From: an uncultured Sulfitobacter sp.
GTDB taxonomy: Bacteria; Pseudomonadota; Alphaproteobacteria; Rhodobacterales; Rhodobacteraceae
DNA: 64,000 nucleotides
Assembly (NCBI RefSeq): GCF_947500075.1
Contig: NZ_CANMQS010000002.1
Location: 744,001 to 808,000 of the forward strand
Reading direction: 5' to 3'
Numbering within the stretch: position 1 is the first letter of the stretch; each line of letters begins with the position of its first letter. Positions 9,388 to 18,699 of this stretch are shown here, one piece after another. The position numbers and the translations under genes were made by a program. The notes beneath the pieces are model-generated. The model saw only the letters and a program-made list of their open reading frames with translations, made no database searches and was not told the DNA's origin.

Positions 9388-10041
9388 ATGCCAGAGGTTA
9401 TCTTCCCCGGACCTGAAGGCCGGCTTGAAGGCCGCTACCACCCCCAAAAAGAGCGTGACGCACCAATTGCCATCGTGCTCCATCCGCATCCGCAATTTGG
9501 CGGGACAATGAATCACAAGGTGGTCTACAACCTGCATTACGCCTTTTATAACATGGGCTTCACCGTGCTGCGGTTTAATTTCCGCGGTGTTGGGCGCTCT
9601 CAGGGCGAATACGATCAAGGCATTGGTGAGCTGTCTGACGCCGCCTCCGCCCTCGATTATCTGCAATCGATGAACAACAATTCCAAACACTGCTGGGTTG
9701 CGGGTTTCTCCTTTGGCGCCTGGATCGGCATGCAGCTGCTGATGCGCCGGCCGGAGATCACCGGCTTCATCTCCGTCTCTCCGCCCGCGAACATGTATGA
9801 CTTCAGCTTTCTTGCGCCCTGCCCGTCTTCCGGTCTGATCATCAACGGCACGGCTGACCGTGTGGCCCCGCCCGCGGATACCGTGAGCCTGGTGAACAAA
9901 CTGCATGAACAAAAGGGCATCACCATCACCCATCAGGAAGTTGAGGGTGCCGGCCACTTCTTTGAAGAGCCGCATATGGAGACGCTGATCAACAGCTCCA
10001 CCGATTATGTCAAACGCCGCCTGACTGAGACGACCCGCTGA
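9388..10041 (+). CDS. Alpha/beta hydrolase (YdaF/dienelactone-hydrolase-like, conserved in alphaproteobacteria)
   Basis: A 217-residue cytosolic serine hydrolase. The nucleophile is S108 in GFSFGAW, with an oxyanion-region motif LHPHPQFGG (31-39); likely triad partners are D157 in NGTADRVAPP and H190 in GAGHFF. Close relatives are annotated as generic alpha/beta hydrolases, and the substrate is unknown. Its stop overlaps the start of the next gene (TGATG at 10039-10043), and that gene overlaps the HD nucleotidase gene, so the three are one coupled unit. It is divergent from the iscR-suf operon, with the palindrome at 9300-9314 between them. Confidence 0.85.
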   Translation: MPEVIFPGPEGRLEGRYHPQKERDAPIAIVLHPHPQFGGTMNHKVVYNLHYAFYNMGFTVLRFNFRGVGRSQGEYDQGIGELSDAASALDYLQSMNNNSKHCWVAGFSFGAWIGMQLLMRRPEITGFISVSPPANMYDFSFLAPCPSSGLIINGTADRVAPPADTVSLVNKLHEQKGITITHQEVEGAGHFFEEPHMETLINSSTDYVKRRLTETTR

Positions 10042-10313
10042 TGGCAGACCCGGTCGTCATCGAACTGGCCAACAAACTGGCCGAAGAATGTCTGGCCGTG
10101 CAGCGAGAGACCGGCGAAGACCGTTTGTTCATGGAAGTGGGCGACGTGCTGGGGGCGTCGTCCCAAACCCTCGAAGAAGCGTTTCTGACCGCCGTGCGCA
10201 CCCGGATGGCCAATGAAAAGGCCCGCGCCTTTCTGGTCGACAAGATCAAGAAACACCGCGCGGCCGCTGCGGCCGACGCACACCCTCCTGCGGGTGCGGC
10301 AGGCGGCGAATGA
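10041..10313 (+). CDS. Conserved hypothetical protein
   Basis: A 90-residue, probably soluble and largely helical protein. The N-terminal half is acidic (LAEECLAVQRETGEDRLF), and the C-terminus is an Ala/His/Pro/Gly-rich tail that looks disordered. I do not recognise a domain. It is sandwiched by overlaps: its ATG sits in the stop of the hydrolase (TGATG), and its TGA overlaps the ATG of the HD protein by four bases. This gives good evidence that it is expressed and made in proportion to both neighbours. Confidence 0.7.
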   Translation: MADPVVIELANKLAEECLAVQRETGEDRLFMEVGDVLGASSQTLEEAFLTAVRTRMANEKARAFLVDKIKKHRAAAAADAHPPAGAAGGE

Positions 10314-10909
10314 ACGACACCGCACGCCTTGATCAGCAGATCGCTTTTCTGAACGAGGCCGACAAGCTCAAATCCACCCTGCGCGCCACCACCCTGTGCG
10401 ACAACTCGCGCTGGGAAAACTCTGCGGAGCATTCCTGGCATCTGACGCTTTACGCGCTGGTGCTGGCCGATCAGGCGGGTCCGGGTGTGGACATCACGCT
10501 TGTGATCAAAATGCTGATCCTGCACGACCTTGTGGAAATCGACGCAGGCGACAATCCGATCTTTGGCGATCACGACATCACCGCGATGGAGGCGCAGGAA
10601 CAAGCCGCCGCGGATCGCATCTTTGGCTTGCTGCCTGATGATCTGCGCGATGAATTGCGTGCGGTCTGGGAAGAATTCGAAGCCGCGGAAAGCCCTTCCG
10701 CACAGTTCGCCAAATCCCTCGACCGTTTTCAGCCGCCCATGCAGAACCTGATGTCCGGTGGTGGCAGCTGGACGGAATACAACGTCAGTGAAGCGCAGAT
10801 CGCGGACCGCGTCGGCAGCAAGATCAACATCGGTGCACCGGGCCTGTGGGCCTATGCCAAAACGCGGATTGCGGCATTCTTCGCGCAGCACGCCGCGACC
10901 CACAAGTAA
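10310..10909 (+). CDS. HD-domain 5'-nucleotidase (YfbR/HDDC2-like)
   Basis: A 199-residue metal-dependent phosphohydrolase of the HD superfamily, closest in layout to YfbR and HDDC2 5'-deoxynucleotidases, which dephosphorylate (deoxy)nucleoside monophosphates. The metal-binding residues are H41 in AEHSWHL, the HD pair H72-D73 in LHDLVE, and D138 in SLDRFQP. The length agrees with HDDC2 homologues. It is the last gene of the three-gene coupled unit and converges on the monomeric isocitrate dehydrogenase 39 nt away. Substrate specificity cannot be read from the sequence. Confidence 0.85.
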   Translation: MNDTARLDQQIAFLNEADKLKSTLRATTLCDNSRWENSAEHSWHLTLYALVLADQAGPGVDITLVIKMLILHDLVEIDAGDNPIFGDHDITAMEAQEQAAADRIFGLLPDDLRDELRAVWEEFEAAESPSAQFAKSLDRFQPPMQNLMSGGGSWTEYNVSEAQIADRVGSKINIGAPGLWAYAKTRIAAFFAQHAATHK

Positions 10910-10948
10910 ACGCCGGGCAGACCTGCAAAGGCCCACCCGGCATCTCGC

Positions 10949-13165
10949 TTACCCGATAATCGCATTCAACGTTGCACTGGGTCGCATGACAGCCGCCGTT
11001 CGGGCGTCGTCATTGCGGAAATACCCGCCCGTGTCCGCCGCAGCACCAGAGCCTGCCGAGAGTTCCGCCAGAACCGCTGCTTCACCCTCCGCCAGCGCCT
11101 TGGCCAAGGGCGCAAACTCCGCCGCCAGATCCGCATCGTCTGATTGCGCGGCAAGTGCTTCGGCCCAATAGCGTGCGAACCAATAGTGGCTGTGGCGGTT
11201 GTCCGGCTCCCCGGCCTTGCGGCTGGGGGAGCGGTTGTCATCCAGAATGCCTTGCGTGGCGGCCTCTGCCGCCGCACCCAGCACGCCAGCCTTGGCATTG
11301 CCGCGCGCGTCCGCAAGAAAGTTCAGGCTCTCCCCAAGGGCACAAAACTCCCCCATGGAATCCCACCGCAGATGGTTCTCAGCGTGCAACTGCTGCACAT
11401 GCTTTGGCGCAGAGCCACCCGCACCGGTTTCAAACAATCCGCCGCCCTGCATCAGCTTCACAATCGACAGCATCTTGGCCGATGTGCCCAGTTCCAGAAT
11501 GGGGAAGAGATCGGTCAGATAATCGCGCAGCACGTTGCCGGTGATGGCAATGGAATCCTTGCCTGCCGTGATTGTCTTCAATGACTGAGCGGTCGCTTCA
11601 CGTGGTGCCATGATCTGGAATTTATCAGCAACTCCAGCCGCTTGCAGCGCGGGTTTCACGTACTCAATCAACTGCGCATCATGCGCGCGGTTGGCATCCA
11701 GCCAGAAAATCGCCTCAGACCCCGTCAGCCGCTGACGGTCCATCGCCAGTTCAATCCAGTTCTCGATCGGCGCTTTCTTGACCGTGCACGACCGCCAGAT
11801 ATCGCCCGCTTCCACGCTGTGGGAATGCAACGTTTCGCCGTTGGCCAGGACAATCCGGATCACGCCATCTGCTGGCGCTTCGAACGTGGTCGGGTGGGAG
11901 CCGTATTCCTCAGCCTTCTGGGCCATCAGGCCAACGTTGGCCACCGCGCCTGCCGTGGTCACATCCAACGCACCATTGGCTTTGAAGAAATTGATCGTCT
12001 CGTCATAGACCGTCGCATAGCAGCGGTCGGGGATCACGCAATTGGTGTCACCCTTGGCCCCGGTCTCATCCCAGCCTTTGCCGCCCGCGCGGATCACCGC
12101 AGGCATGGAGGCGTCGATGATCACATCCGAGGGCACATGCAGGTTGGTGATGCCCTTGTCGCTGTCGACCATATACATCGAAGGCCGTGCAAGCGCCGCG
12201 ATCTCCGCCACGATCTCCGCCGCGTTATCCATCGTCTCAATCGCCGCCAGCACATCCGCCAGCCCAGAGTTCGGCGAACCACCGGCAGCGGCAATCGCCG
12301 CGCCATGTTTGTCCCACACCGGCCCCAACCACGCCTTGACCGCGTGGCCGAAGATGATCGGGTCAGACACCTTCATCATCGTGGCCTTCATATGCAGCGA
12401 GAACATCGTGCCGTCGGCCTTGGTATCCTCAATCGCGCCCGCGAGGAATGCTGACAACGCCTTGGCCGACATGAACGTCGCATCCGCAATCGTGCCCTCT
12501 TCCAGCGGCCATGCCTCTTTCAGCACCGTCACAGCGCCATCCGCGCCCTCAAATTCAATCCGCGCGGTCCCGGCCTGTGCGGCACTGATCGTGGCGGACA
12601 CTTCATTGGCGTAAAAATCATCACCCGGCATCGAAGACACCTTGGTCTTGCTGGCCGCATCCCATGTCCCCATCGAATGCGGATTGGCCTGCGCGAAATT
12701 CTTCACCGCCCGTGCCGCGCGCCGGTCGGAGTTCCCTTCCCGCAATACCGGGTTCACCGCAGAGCCCTTGATCGTGTCATAGCGCGCGCGCACCTCGCGT
12801 TCCGCATCATTCTGCGGGTCCTCAGGATAATCGGGCAAGGTGTACCCCTTGGCCTGCAACTCCTCCACAGCCGCCACCAACTGCGGCACAGAAGCGGAGA
12901 TATTGGGCAGCTTGATCACATTGGCTTGCGGCGTTTTGACCAACTCCCCCAGCCACGCCAGATCATCGCTTTGCCGCTGCTCTGCCGTCAGGTTCTCCGG
13001 AAAGGTCGCGATGATCCGCCCGGCGAGCGAGATGTCACGCGTGCCCACATCAATCCCGGCTGCCTTGGTAAAGCGACGGATGATCGGCAGAAACGACGCG
13101 CTTGCCAGTTCGGGTGCCTCGTCAACCTTGGTATAGATGATGTCGGGGGTCTGAGATTGGGCCAT
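10949..13165 (-). CDS. icd2: NADP-dependent isocitrate dehydrogenase, monomeric type
   Basis: A 738-residue enzyme of the monomeric IDH-II family, which oxidatively decarboxylates isocitrate to 2-oxoglutarate with NADP+. The N-terminus ([21 protein letters not shown]), the [13 protein letters not shown] segment and the isocitrate-loop region [18 protein letters not shown] are characteristic. The length is within the usual 735-745 range. It is unrelated in sequence to the dimeric IDH encoded divergently at 13375. The two share a 209-bp intergenic region with an inverted repeat at 13291-13308. The gene symbol is my label for the second isozyme. Confidence 0.94.
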   Translation of the reverse strand: MAQSQTPDIIYTKVDEAPELASASFLPIIRRFTKAAGIDVGTRDISLAGRIIATFPENLTAEQRQSDDLAWLGELVKTPQANVIKLPNISASVPQLVAAVEELQAKGYTLPDYPEDPQNDAEREVRARYDTIKGSAVNPVLREGNSDRRAARAVKNFAQANPHSMGTWDAASKTKVSSMPGDDFYANEVSATISAAQAGTARIEFEGADGAVTVLKEAWPLEEGTIADATFMSAKALSAFLAGAIEDTKADGTMFSLHMKATMMKVSDPIIFGHAVKAWLGPVWDKHGAAIAAAGGSPNSGLADVLAAIETMDNAAEIVAEIAALARPSMYMVDSDKGITNLHVPSDVIIDASMPAVIRAGGKGWDETGAKGDTNCVIPDRCYATVYDETINFFKANGALDVTTAGAVANVGLMAQKAEEYGSHPTTFEAPADGVIRIVLANGETLHSHSVEAGDIWRSCTVKKAPIENWIELAMDRQRLTGSEAIFWLDANRAHDAQLIEYVKPALQAAGVADKFQIMAPREATAQSLKTITAGKDSIAITGNVLRDYLTDLFPILELGTSAKMLSIVKLMQGGGLFETGAGGSAPKHVQQLHAENHLRWDSMGEFCALGESLNFLADARGNAKAGVLGAAAEAATQGILDDNRSPSRKAGEPDNRHSHYWFARYWAEALAAQSDDADLAAEFAPLAKALAEGEAAVLAELSAGSGAAADTGGYFRNDDARTAAVMRPSATLNAIIG

Positions 13166-13290
13166 GAGATCCTCTTTCTGTGATCGGCTGCGGGAGGGCC
13201 ATCCGTCTCAAAATACCGCGGGCTGCACGGGTTTCTGACAGGTGGTCCAACATTTGCCCCTGCGGTACCCAAGCCTCTCCCGCATGTCAA

Positions 13291-13308
13291 TGTGTACCAT
13301 TGTATACA
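13291..13308. promoter_or_regulatory. Imperfect inverted repeat between the two isocitrate dehydrogenase genes
   Basis: TGTGTAC-CATT-GTATACA pairs at six of seven positions per arm and looks like a GntR-type operator (TGTATACA-like core). It overlaps the expected -35 region of icd; a TAAAAT -10 candidate lies at 13325-13330, 45 nt before the icd ATG. It is also 126 bp upstream of the divergent monomeric enzyme, so one regulator could act on both. Confidence 0.4.
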
Positions 13309-13374
13309 GCCTTTCTTATCTGCCTAAAATGCGCTAGACGCGAGGGCGAAAGCCCCCAAACCCAAGGACCCTCC

Positions 13375-14589
13375 ATGACCAAGATCAAGGTAGACAACCC
13401 CATCGTCGAACTCGACGGGGATGAGATGACCCGCATCATGTGGGACTTCATCAAGAAAAAGCTGATCCTGCCCTATCTGGATGTGGACCTGAAATACTAT
13501 GACCTCGGGATTGAGGCCCGTGATGAGACGGAGGATCAGATCACCATCGACGCCGCCGAGGCGATCAAGAAACACGGTGTTGGCGTCAAATGCGCAACCA
13601 TCACGCCGGATGAGGCACGGGTGGAGGAATTCGGCCTCAAGAAGATGTGGCGCTCGCCCAACGGGACAATCCGCAACATCCTTGGTGGCGTGGTGTTCCG
13701 CCAACCCATCATCTGCAAAAACGTGCCGCGCCTCGTGCCCGGCTGGACCAAACCCATCGTGATCGGCCGCCACGCCTTCGGCGATCAGTACAAAGCCACC
13801 GATATGAAGTTCCCCGGCCCCGGCAAGCTGACGATGAAATTTGTGGGCGACGACGGGACAGAGATTGAGCATGAAGTCTACCAAGCCCCCGCAGCGGGCG
13901 TGTTCATGGGCATGTACAACCTCGATGACAGCATCCGCGACTTCGCGCGCGCCTCGCTGAACTACGGCCTGCAAATCGGCTGGCCAGTGTATCTGTCGAC
14001 CAAGAACACCATCCTCAAGCAATACGACGGCCGCTTTCTGGAGATCTTTCAGGAGGTGTTTGATGCCGAATTCGCCGATGCCTTCAAGGAAAAGGACATC
14101 TGGTACGAACACCGCCTCATCGACGACATGGTCGCCTGTGCGATGAAATGGAACGGCGGCTTCGTCTGGGCCTGCAAGAACTACGACGGCGATGTGCAAT
14201 CTGATACCGTCGCACAGGGCTTTGGCTCGCTGGGCCTGATGGCCTCGCAACTGATGACCCCAGATGGCAAGATTGTGGAAGCCGAAGCCGCCCACGGCAC
14301 CGTTACCCGCCACTACCGCCAGCACCAGAAGGGAGAGGAGACCTCGACCAACTCCATCGCGTCTATCTACGCCTGGACCGGCGGCCTCAAGCACCGTGGC
14401 AAACTGGACGACAACACCGCGCTGACCAACTTCGTGGAAACGCTGGAGAAAGTCGTGGTGGACACGGTCGAAAGCGGCCACATGACCAAAGATCTGGCGC
14501 TGCTTGTCGGTCCGGACCAGGGCTGGCTCACCACCATGGGCTTTCTGGAGAAGGTGGACGAAAACCTTGGCAAGGCCTTGGCGGGCTGA
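13375..14589 (+). CDS. icd: NADP-dependent isocitrate dehydrogenase, dimeric (eukaryote-like)
   Basis: A 404-residue TCA-cycle enzyme of the IDH subfamily shared by alphaproteobacteria and eukaryotic cytosol/mitochondria. Motifs include [14 protein letters not shown] (11-24), the substrate-binding serine segment [12 protein letters not shown], the YKATD and DDMVA active-site segments, and the NADP-binding stretch [18 protein letters not shown] start it at 13375, the first ATG giving the family N-terminus MTKIKVDNP; an open frame upstream to 13180 has no family similarity. A GGACCCTCC stretch, not a canonical Shine-Dalgarno, precedes it. A hairpin terminator follows at 14612. Confidence 0.97.
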   Translation: MTKIKVDNPIVELDGDEMTRIMWDFIKKKLILPYLDVDLKYYDLGIEARDETEDQITIDAAEAIKKHGVGVKCATITPDEARVEEFGLKKMWRSPNGTIRNILGGVVFRQPIICKNVPRLVPGWTKPIVIGRHAFGDQYKATDMKFPGPGKLTMKFVGDDGTEIEHEVYQAPAAGVFMGMYNLDDSIRDFARASLNYGLQIGWPVYLSTKNTILKQYDGRFLEIFQEVFDAEFADAFKEKDIWYEHRLIDDMVACAMKWNGGFVWACKNYDGDVQSDTVAQGFGSLGLMASQLMTPDGKIVEAEAAHGTVTRHYRQHQKGEETSTNSIASIYAWTGGLKHRGKLDDNTALTNFVETLEKVVVDTVESGHMTKDLALLVGPDQGWLTTMGFLEKVDENLGKALAG

Positions 14590-14611
14590 TCCACCTCCCC
14601 TGACAACATCA

Positions 14612-14635
14612 AAGGGCCGCACCGCAGCGGCCCTT
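14612..14635. terminator. Hairpin between icd and the amidotransferase gene
   Basis: The stem AAGGGCCGC pairs perfectly with GCGGCCCTT around the loop ACCGCA. It lies between two convergent genes, with the 3' flank starting TTCTC, so it can terminate icd; on the other strand the hairpin is followed by TTGATG. There is no long U-run, so efficiency is uncertain. Confidence 0.7.
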
Positions 14636-14657
14636 CTCAAATGCGCAACCGCCCTTG

Positions 14658-15452
14658 TCAGGCTGCCCGCCGCTGTCCCTCTGGCTGAAAGGGGACGATA
14701 TCACAATCGGTTGCCGTGAACCGGCAAAAGCTGCCCTTGGGCACTTCGGTCCAGGCGCTCAGATCGGTGTCAAAGGGCTCGGACACCACCGACCACCCCT
14801 GCCACTGCGCATTCCACTGGTAAAACAGCGACGGCGCGCGATCGTCCGAGGCATACCGCACCGCATAGAGGGTCTGTCCATCGCTGAACGCCGCCCCCAC
14901 GCGCATATGTGGTCCAATGCCTGCGGTGCGCGATATCTCTTCAAACAGGCCAACACTGCGCGCCACGGCCCCCTGCGGATCGGCATCCAGCCCAAACCCG
15001 CAAGCCACCAGAAACAGCGCTTCACTGTCAGACGCCCCTTTGCGGTCGCCATACAGGGGCGCCGGGATCAGCATGTCAGCTTCCTTGCGGAACTGCTCAA
15101 ACCCGCCGACCTGCCCGTTGTGCATGAAGGCCCACCGCCCGTGTACAAACGGATGGCAATTGTTGCGGCTGGTCGCGGCCCCGGTGGAGGCCCGCACATG
15201 GGCCAGAAACAGCCGCGCACGCACCTGTTCCGCCAAGGACCGCAGGTTCGGATCCGACCAGGCCGGATAAACATCGCGGTAGAGCCCCGGCGTGGGGCGC
15301 TGGTCATACCAGGCCAGCCCGAACCCATCCGCGTTGATCGCCGTCTTGCACTTGCTGGCTTCACGCGACTGGTGGATCAGCGAATGTGACGGTGCTGTGA
15401 GCATCTCGCTCAGAAACAATGGCTGGCCCAGCCATGCGGCCCAACGACACAT
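14658..15452 (-). CDS. Class II glutamine amidotransferase (YafJ/EgtC-like)
   Basis: A 264-residue protein with the Ntn-type glutaminase fold. The nucleophile is C2 after removal of Met1 (MCRWAAWLG), and the glutamine-site segments NADGFGLAWY, RASTGAATSRNNCHPF and FMHNGQVGGF are conserved. Such proteins hydrolyse gamma-glutamyl bonds. The family includes YafJ (unknown role) and EgtC of ergothioneine synthesis, but no egtB or egtD is nearby, so EgtC is not claimed. It starts two bases after the stop of the DUF6356 gene, so the two are cotranscribed, with icd converging from the left. Confidence 0.88.
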   Translation of the reverse strand: MCRWAAWLGQPLFLSEMLTAPSHSLIHQSREASKCKTAINADGFGLAWYDQRPTPGLYRDVYPAWSDPNLRSLAEQVRARLFLAHVRASTGAATSRNNCHPFVHGRWAFMHNGQVGGFEQFRKEADMLIPAPLYGDRKGASDSEALFLVACGFGLDADPQGAVARSVGLFEEISRTAGIGPHMRVGAAFSDGQTLYAVRYASDDRAPSLFYQWNAQWQGWSVVSEPFDTDLSAWTEVPKGSFCRFTATDCDIVPFQPEGQRRAA

Positions 15453-15454
15453 GA

Positions 15455-15658
15455 TCAGCCCCGGTTGTGTGTGCGCTCATACAGCGTCTTGATGATCCGG
15501 CTGGCGGTCTTCTCAAACAGACACGGGATCAACGCATGGACCAGCGCCGCGCCGGCCGCTGCAAACAGCAGCCCAGAGAACTTCAATGCAAAAAGCATAT
15601 GCTCAAAGAAGGTCTCATCGACTTTGGCGGGATGGTTCAGAAAAACGCGTGCAAACAT
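15455..15658 (-). CDS. DUF6356-family small membrane protein
   Basis: A 67-residue protein with one clear hydrophobic helix (about 26-47, ALKFSGLLFAAAGAALVHAL) between a charged N-terminus and a basic C-terminus (KTLYERTHNRG). It matches the short DUF6356 family common in Rhodobacterales. The function is unknown. It is upstream of, and two bases from, the amidotransferase, and is divergent from the Lrp regulator 105 bp away. Confidence 0.72.
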   Translation of the reverse strand: MFARVFLNHPAKVDETFFEHMLFALKFSGLLFAAAGAALVHALIPCLFEKTASRIIKTLYERTHNRG

Positions 15659-15763
15659 GTCAGGCTCCTTGGATGACGTGCCGCAGAAACTATCACCAGG
15701 GCGCGGTGAAGATTTCCCAAAGATAACCCGATTTTCCTTTACTGTGAGATTTTATCCCGCAAT

Positions 15764-16231
15764 ATGGTGAATATGGATGAACTTGACCCAACAGATCGCC
15801 GCATCCTGATGCAATTGCAACGTGATGCGGATCAATCCCTGGAAACACTGGGGGCCGCAGTGGGCCTGTCCCGTAACGCCTGCTGGCGCCGCATCCGTGC
15901 GCTGGAGGCCGCAGGCATCATCACAGGGCGCGTGGCCCTGCTCGATGCCAACAAACTGGGCCTCGGCCTGACGGTCTTCATCCAGGTTCGCACCAGCGCC
16001 CACGCCCCCGACTGGCTGGAGACATTTTCAGCCGCCACCCGTGCGATGCCCGAGATTACCGGGGTCTACCGCATGTCCGGGGATCTGGACTATTTGATCC
16101 GGGCGCGGGTTGCGGATATGGCGGGATATGATCGCCTCTATCAACGTCTGATCCGCAAGGTGCCGCTGTCGGACGTCTCGGCCAGTTTCGTGATGGAAGA
16201 GATCAAGGAAACCACGCAACTGCCGCTCTGA
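15764..16231 (+). CDS. Lrp/AsnC-family transcriptional regulator
   Basis: A 155-residue regulator with an N-terminal helix-turn-helix (about 7-55, LDPTDRRILMQLQ then LGAAVGLSRNACWRRIRALE) and a C-terminal RAM/AsnC ligand-binding domain (about 65-145). These proteins usually sense amino acids as octamers. An alternative ATG at 15773 would remove three residues; neither start has a good Shine-Dalgarno. It is 16 nt upstream of an SMR transporter on the same strand, which may be its target, and 105 bp from the divergent DUF6356 gene. Confidence 0.9.
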   Translation: MVNMDELDPTDRRILMQLQRDADQSLETLGAAVGLSRNACWRRIRALEAAGIITGRVALLDANKLGLGLTVFIQVRTSAHAPDWLETFSAATRAMPEITGVYRMSGDLDYLIRARVADMAGYDRLYQRLIRKVPLSDVSASFVMEEIKETTQLPL

Positions 16232-16247
16232 CGGCGCAGGAGGCCTC

Positions 16248-16583
16248 TTGTCGATCCACTACCTCTGGCTGGTGATTGCTGTCATCATGGAAACTCTGGG
16301 CACAACAGCCCTTCAGGCCTCCCAGCAATTCACCCGGCTCTGGCCCTCACTGGCGGTTGTAGTCTGCTACAGCCTCGCCTTCTATTTCCTTGCGCTGACA
16401 CTGAAGTTCATGCCGGTCGGCATCGTCTATGCCTTCTGGTCCGGCATCGGCATCGTGATGATCGCGGTGATCGGCTATGTCCTGTTTGGCCAGAAACTCG
16501 ACCTGCCGGCGGTGCTCGGCCTTGCGATGATCATCGGCGGCATCGTTGTCATCCAGCTTTTTTCCAATACCACCGGCCATTGA
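16248..16583 (+). CDS. Small multidrug resistance (SMR) family transporter
   Basis: A 111-residue inner-membrane protein with four helices. The essential substrate/proton-coupling glutamate of EmrE is present as E15 in the first helix (VIMETLGTTALQASQ), and helix 3-4 motifs (GIVYAFWSGIGIVMI, LAMIIGGIVVIQLF) are typical. The start is a TTG at 16248 with GGAGG five bases upstream (GCAGGAGGCCTC). It probably exports quaternary cations or similar small molecules by proton antiport, but specificity is not readable. It lies directly after the Lrp gene and may be regulated by it. Confidence 0.9.
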   Translation: MSIHYLWLVIAVIMETLGTTALQASQQFTRLWPSLAVVVCYSLAFYFLALTLKFMPVGIVYAFWSGIGIVMIAVIGYVLFGQKLDLPAVLGLAMIIGGIVVIQLFSNTTGH

Positions 16584-16615
16584 TCACCGCACCAGCAAGA
16601 GCGCACCACACCAGC

Positions 16616-16661
16616 CGCCCCTTCCAAATGGTTCAAAAAACCCTGCCAGAGGCCTAAAATC
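16616..16661 (+). promoter_or_regulatory. Conserved promoter-like block upstream of typA
   Basis: The block begins CCGCCCCTTCCAAATGGTT and contains a -35-like TTCAAA (16633-16638), a 17-nt spacer and a -10-like TAAAAT (16656-16661). The same block occurs at 48947-48992 upstream of the ThiE-like gene, with the first 19 bases identical and most of the spacer conserved too. The predicted start site is about 87 nt before the typA ATG. Conservation outside the two boxes points to an extra factor or a specialised sigma. Confidence 0.68.
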
Positions 16662-16755
16662 TCTTTGGACCACCATCTCCAATGACGCTTTAACGCTGGC
16701 CTTTGCTGCGCCTGCACGCTATGGCCCGCGCAACTCCCTGACAAAGGCTGACCCC

Positions 16756-18573
16756 ATGGAACTGCGCAACATCGCAATTATCGCTCACGTTGACCACGGC
16801 AAGACGACGCTGGTGGACGAATTGCTCAAACAATCCGGCACCTACCGCGACAATCAGGCGACGACCGAACGCGCCATGGACAGCAATGATCTGGAACGCG
16901 AACGCGGCATCACGATCTTTGCCAAACCCACCTCCGTGGAATGGAACGGCACGCGCATCAACATCGTCGACACCCCCGGTCACGCCGATTTCGGCGGCGA
17001 AGTCGAGCGGATCCTGTCGATGGTCGACGGTGTGGTGCTGCTGGTTGACGCTGCCGAAGGCCCGATGCCGCAAACCAAATTCGTGACGTCCAAAGCCCTG
17101 AAACTGGGCCTGCGTCCCATCGTGGTGATCAACAAGGTCGACAAACCCGATGGGGAGCCGGACCGCGCGCTGGATGAATGCTTTGACCTTTTTGCCAATC
17201 TGGACGCCACCGAAGAACAGCTTGATTTCCCAGCCATGTATGCCTCCGGCCGTGCCGGTTGGGCGGATCACAGCCTTGATGGCCCCCGCAAGGGGCTGGA
17301 GGCGCTTTTTCAACTGATCCTTGATCACGTGCCCGCCCCCGCCCAGGTGGAAAACCGCGACAAACCCTTCACCATGCTGGCCACAACGCTGGGGGCAGAT
17401 CCCTTTCTGGGCCGGATGCTGACGGGCCGCGTTGAAACCGGCACGCTCAAAGCGGGCCAGACCATCAAGGCGATGTCGCGCGACGGCACCCTCATCGAGA
17501 ATTTTCGCGCGACGAAAATCCTCGCCTTCCGGGGGCTGGAACAAACCGCCATCGACATGGCCGAAGCAGGCGACATCGTTTCCATCGCCGGCATGACCAA
17601 AGCCACCGTCGCCGACACGCTGGCCGATCAATCGGTGTCCGAGGCGATCCCCGCCCAGCCCATCGACCCGCCCACCATTACCGTGACTTTCGGCATCAAC
17701 GACAGCCCGCTGGCAGGCCGGGATGGCAAGAAAGTCCAATCCCGCGTGATCCGCGAACGCCTGATGAAGGAAGCGGAATCAAACGTGGCGATCAAGATCT
17801 CCGACACGCCGGGCGGTGATGCTTTTGAGGTGGCAGGCCGGGGCGAATTGCAGATGGGTGTCCTGATCGAAAACATGCGCCGCGAAGGGTTCGAGCTGAG
17901 CATTTCCCGCCCGCAGGTCCTGTTTCAGGACATCGACGGTGTGCGCCATGAACCCATCGAAGAAGCCACCATCGACGTGGACGACGAATATTCCGGTGCC
18001 GTCATCGAAAAGATCACCGGCACCCGCAAAGGTGAGCTGGTCGAGATGAAACCCGCAGGTGCCGGCAAAACCCGCATCATCGCCCATGTGCCGTCCCGTG
18101 GCCTTATCGGCTATCACGGCGAATTCCTGACCGACACGCGCGGCACCGGCGTGCTGAACCGTGTGTTCCACGATTGGGCCCCGCACAAGGGGCCAATCCC
18201 CGGCCGCCGTGCCGGCGTGCTGATTTCCATGGAAAACGGCACTTCGGTCGCCTTTGCCCTGTGGAACCTCGAAGAGCGCGGCAAAATGATGATCGGCGCA
18301 CAGGCGGACGTCTATACCGGCATGATCATCGGCGAGCATTCCCGCGAGAACGATCTGGAAGTGAACCCGCTGAAAGGCAAGAAGCTGACCAACGTGCGCG
18401 CCTCCGGCACGGACGAAGCGGTGCGTCTGACCACGCCGAAAATCCTCACGCTGGAAGAGGCGATTGCCTACATTGATGATGATGAACTGGTTGAGGTCAC
18501 GCCCAATGCGATCCGGTTGCGCAAGCGCTATCTGGACCCGCATGAGCGTAAGCGGATGGCGAAAGCCAGCTAG
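16756..18573 (+). CDS. typA: TypA/BipA translational GTPase
   Basis: A 605-residue ribosome-associated GTPase of the EF-G/LepA class, involved in stress and low-temperature adaptation and in ribosome assembly. G1 is AHVDHGKTT, with G2 RGITIFAK, G3 [14 protein letters not shown] and G4 NKVDKPD, followed by the beta-barrel domain, the EF-G domain III/V-like region and the TypA C-terminal domain ([29 protein letters not shown]). The ATG at 16756 gives the standard N-terminus [15 protein letters not shown]; the open frame upstream is not conserved. A promoter block (16616) and a repeat (18590) flank it. Confidence 0.97.
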   Translation: MELRNIAIIAHVDHGKTTLVDELLKQSGTYRDNQATTERAMDSNDLERERGITIFAKPTSVEWNGTRINIVDTPGHADFGGEVERILSMVDGVVLLVDAAEGPMPQTKFVTSKALKLGLRPIVVINKVDKPDGEPDRALDECFDLFANLDATEEQLDFPAMYASGRAGWADHSLDGPRKGLEALFQLILDHVPAPAQVENRDKPFTMLATTLGADPFLGRMLTGRVETGTLKAGQTIKAMSRDGTLIENFRATKILAFRGLEQTAIDMAEAGDIVSIAGMTKATVADTLADQSVSEAIPAQPIDPPTITVTFGINDSPLAGRDGKKVQSRVIRERLMKEAESNVAIKISDTPGGDAFEVAGRGELQMGVLIENMRREGFELSISRPQVLFQDIDGVRHEPIEEATIDVDDEYSGAVIEKITGTRKGELVEMKPAGAGKTRIIAHVPSRGLIGYHGEFLTDTRGTGVLNRVFHDWAPHKGPIPGRRAGVLISMENGTSVAFALWNLEERGKMMIGAQADVYTGMIIGEHSRENDLEVNPLKGKKLTNVRASGTDEAVRLTTPKILTLEEAIAYIDDDELVEVTPNAIRLRKRYLDPHERKRMAKAS

Positions 18574-18589
18574 GGTGGGCTCAAACTGG

Positions 18590-18687
18590 CGCGCCAAAGG
18601 CGCGACATGATTTTATTGATTTGTCTCCGCCAAATCGGGGTGCGAGGCGCTGCCTCGCGCTCCGGGATATTTATGGAGAAAAGAGGG
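18590..18687 (+). repeat. Structured intergenic repeat, copy 2 (after typA)
   Basis: The order is the same as in copy 1: a GC hairpin CGCGCC-AAA-GGCGCG (18590-18604), the 19-base identical block at 18608-18626, CCGCCAAATCGG, a hairpin GCGAGGC-GCT-GCCTCGC (18642-18658), and the tail CCGGGATATTTATGGAGAAAAGAGGG. It starts 17 nt after the typA stop and ends 12 nt before the end of the convergent DUF1330 gene. It probably acts in the typA 3' region as terminator, stabiliser or processing site. Confidence 0.8.
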
Positions 18688-18699
18688 GGAGGTGGTGGT

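Noticed and set aside
10912..10941. GCCGGG...CCCGGC pairing between the HD gene and the monomeric IDH gene as a terminator
   Set aside because: Six-pair stem, 18-base loop and no T-run on either side; too weak to list as a terminator.
13324..14640. A 438-codon open frame antisense to icd
   Set aside because: Same shadow effect; the icd frame carries all catalytic motifs.
14658..15452. EgtC of ergothioneine synthesis
   Set aside because: No egtB or egtD near it, and the family also contains YafJ-type proteins of other function.
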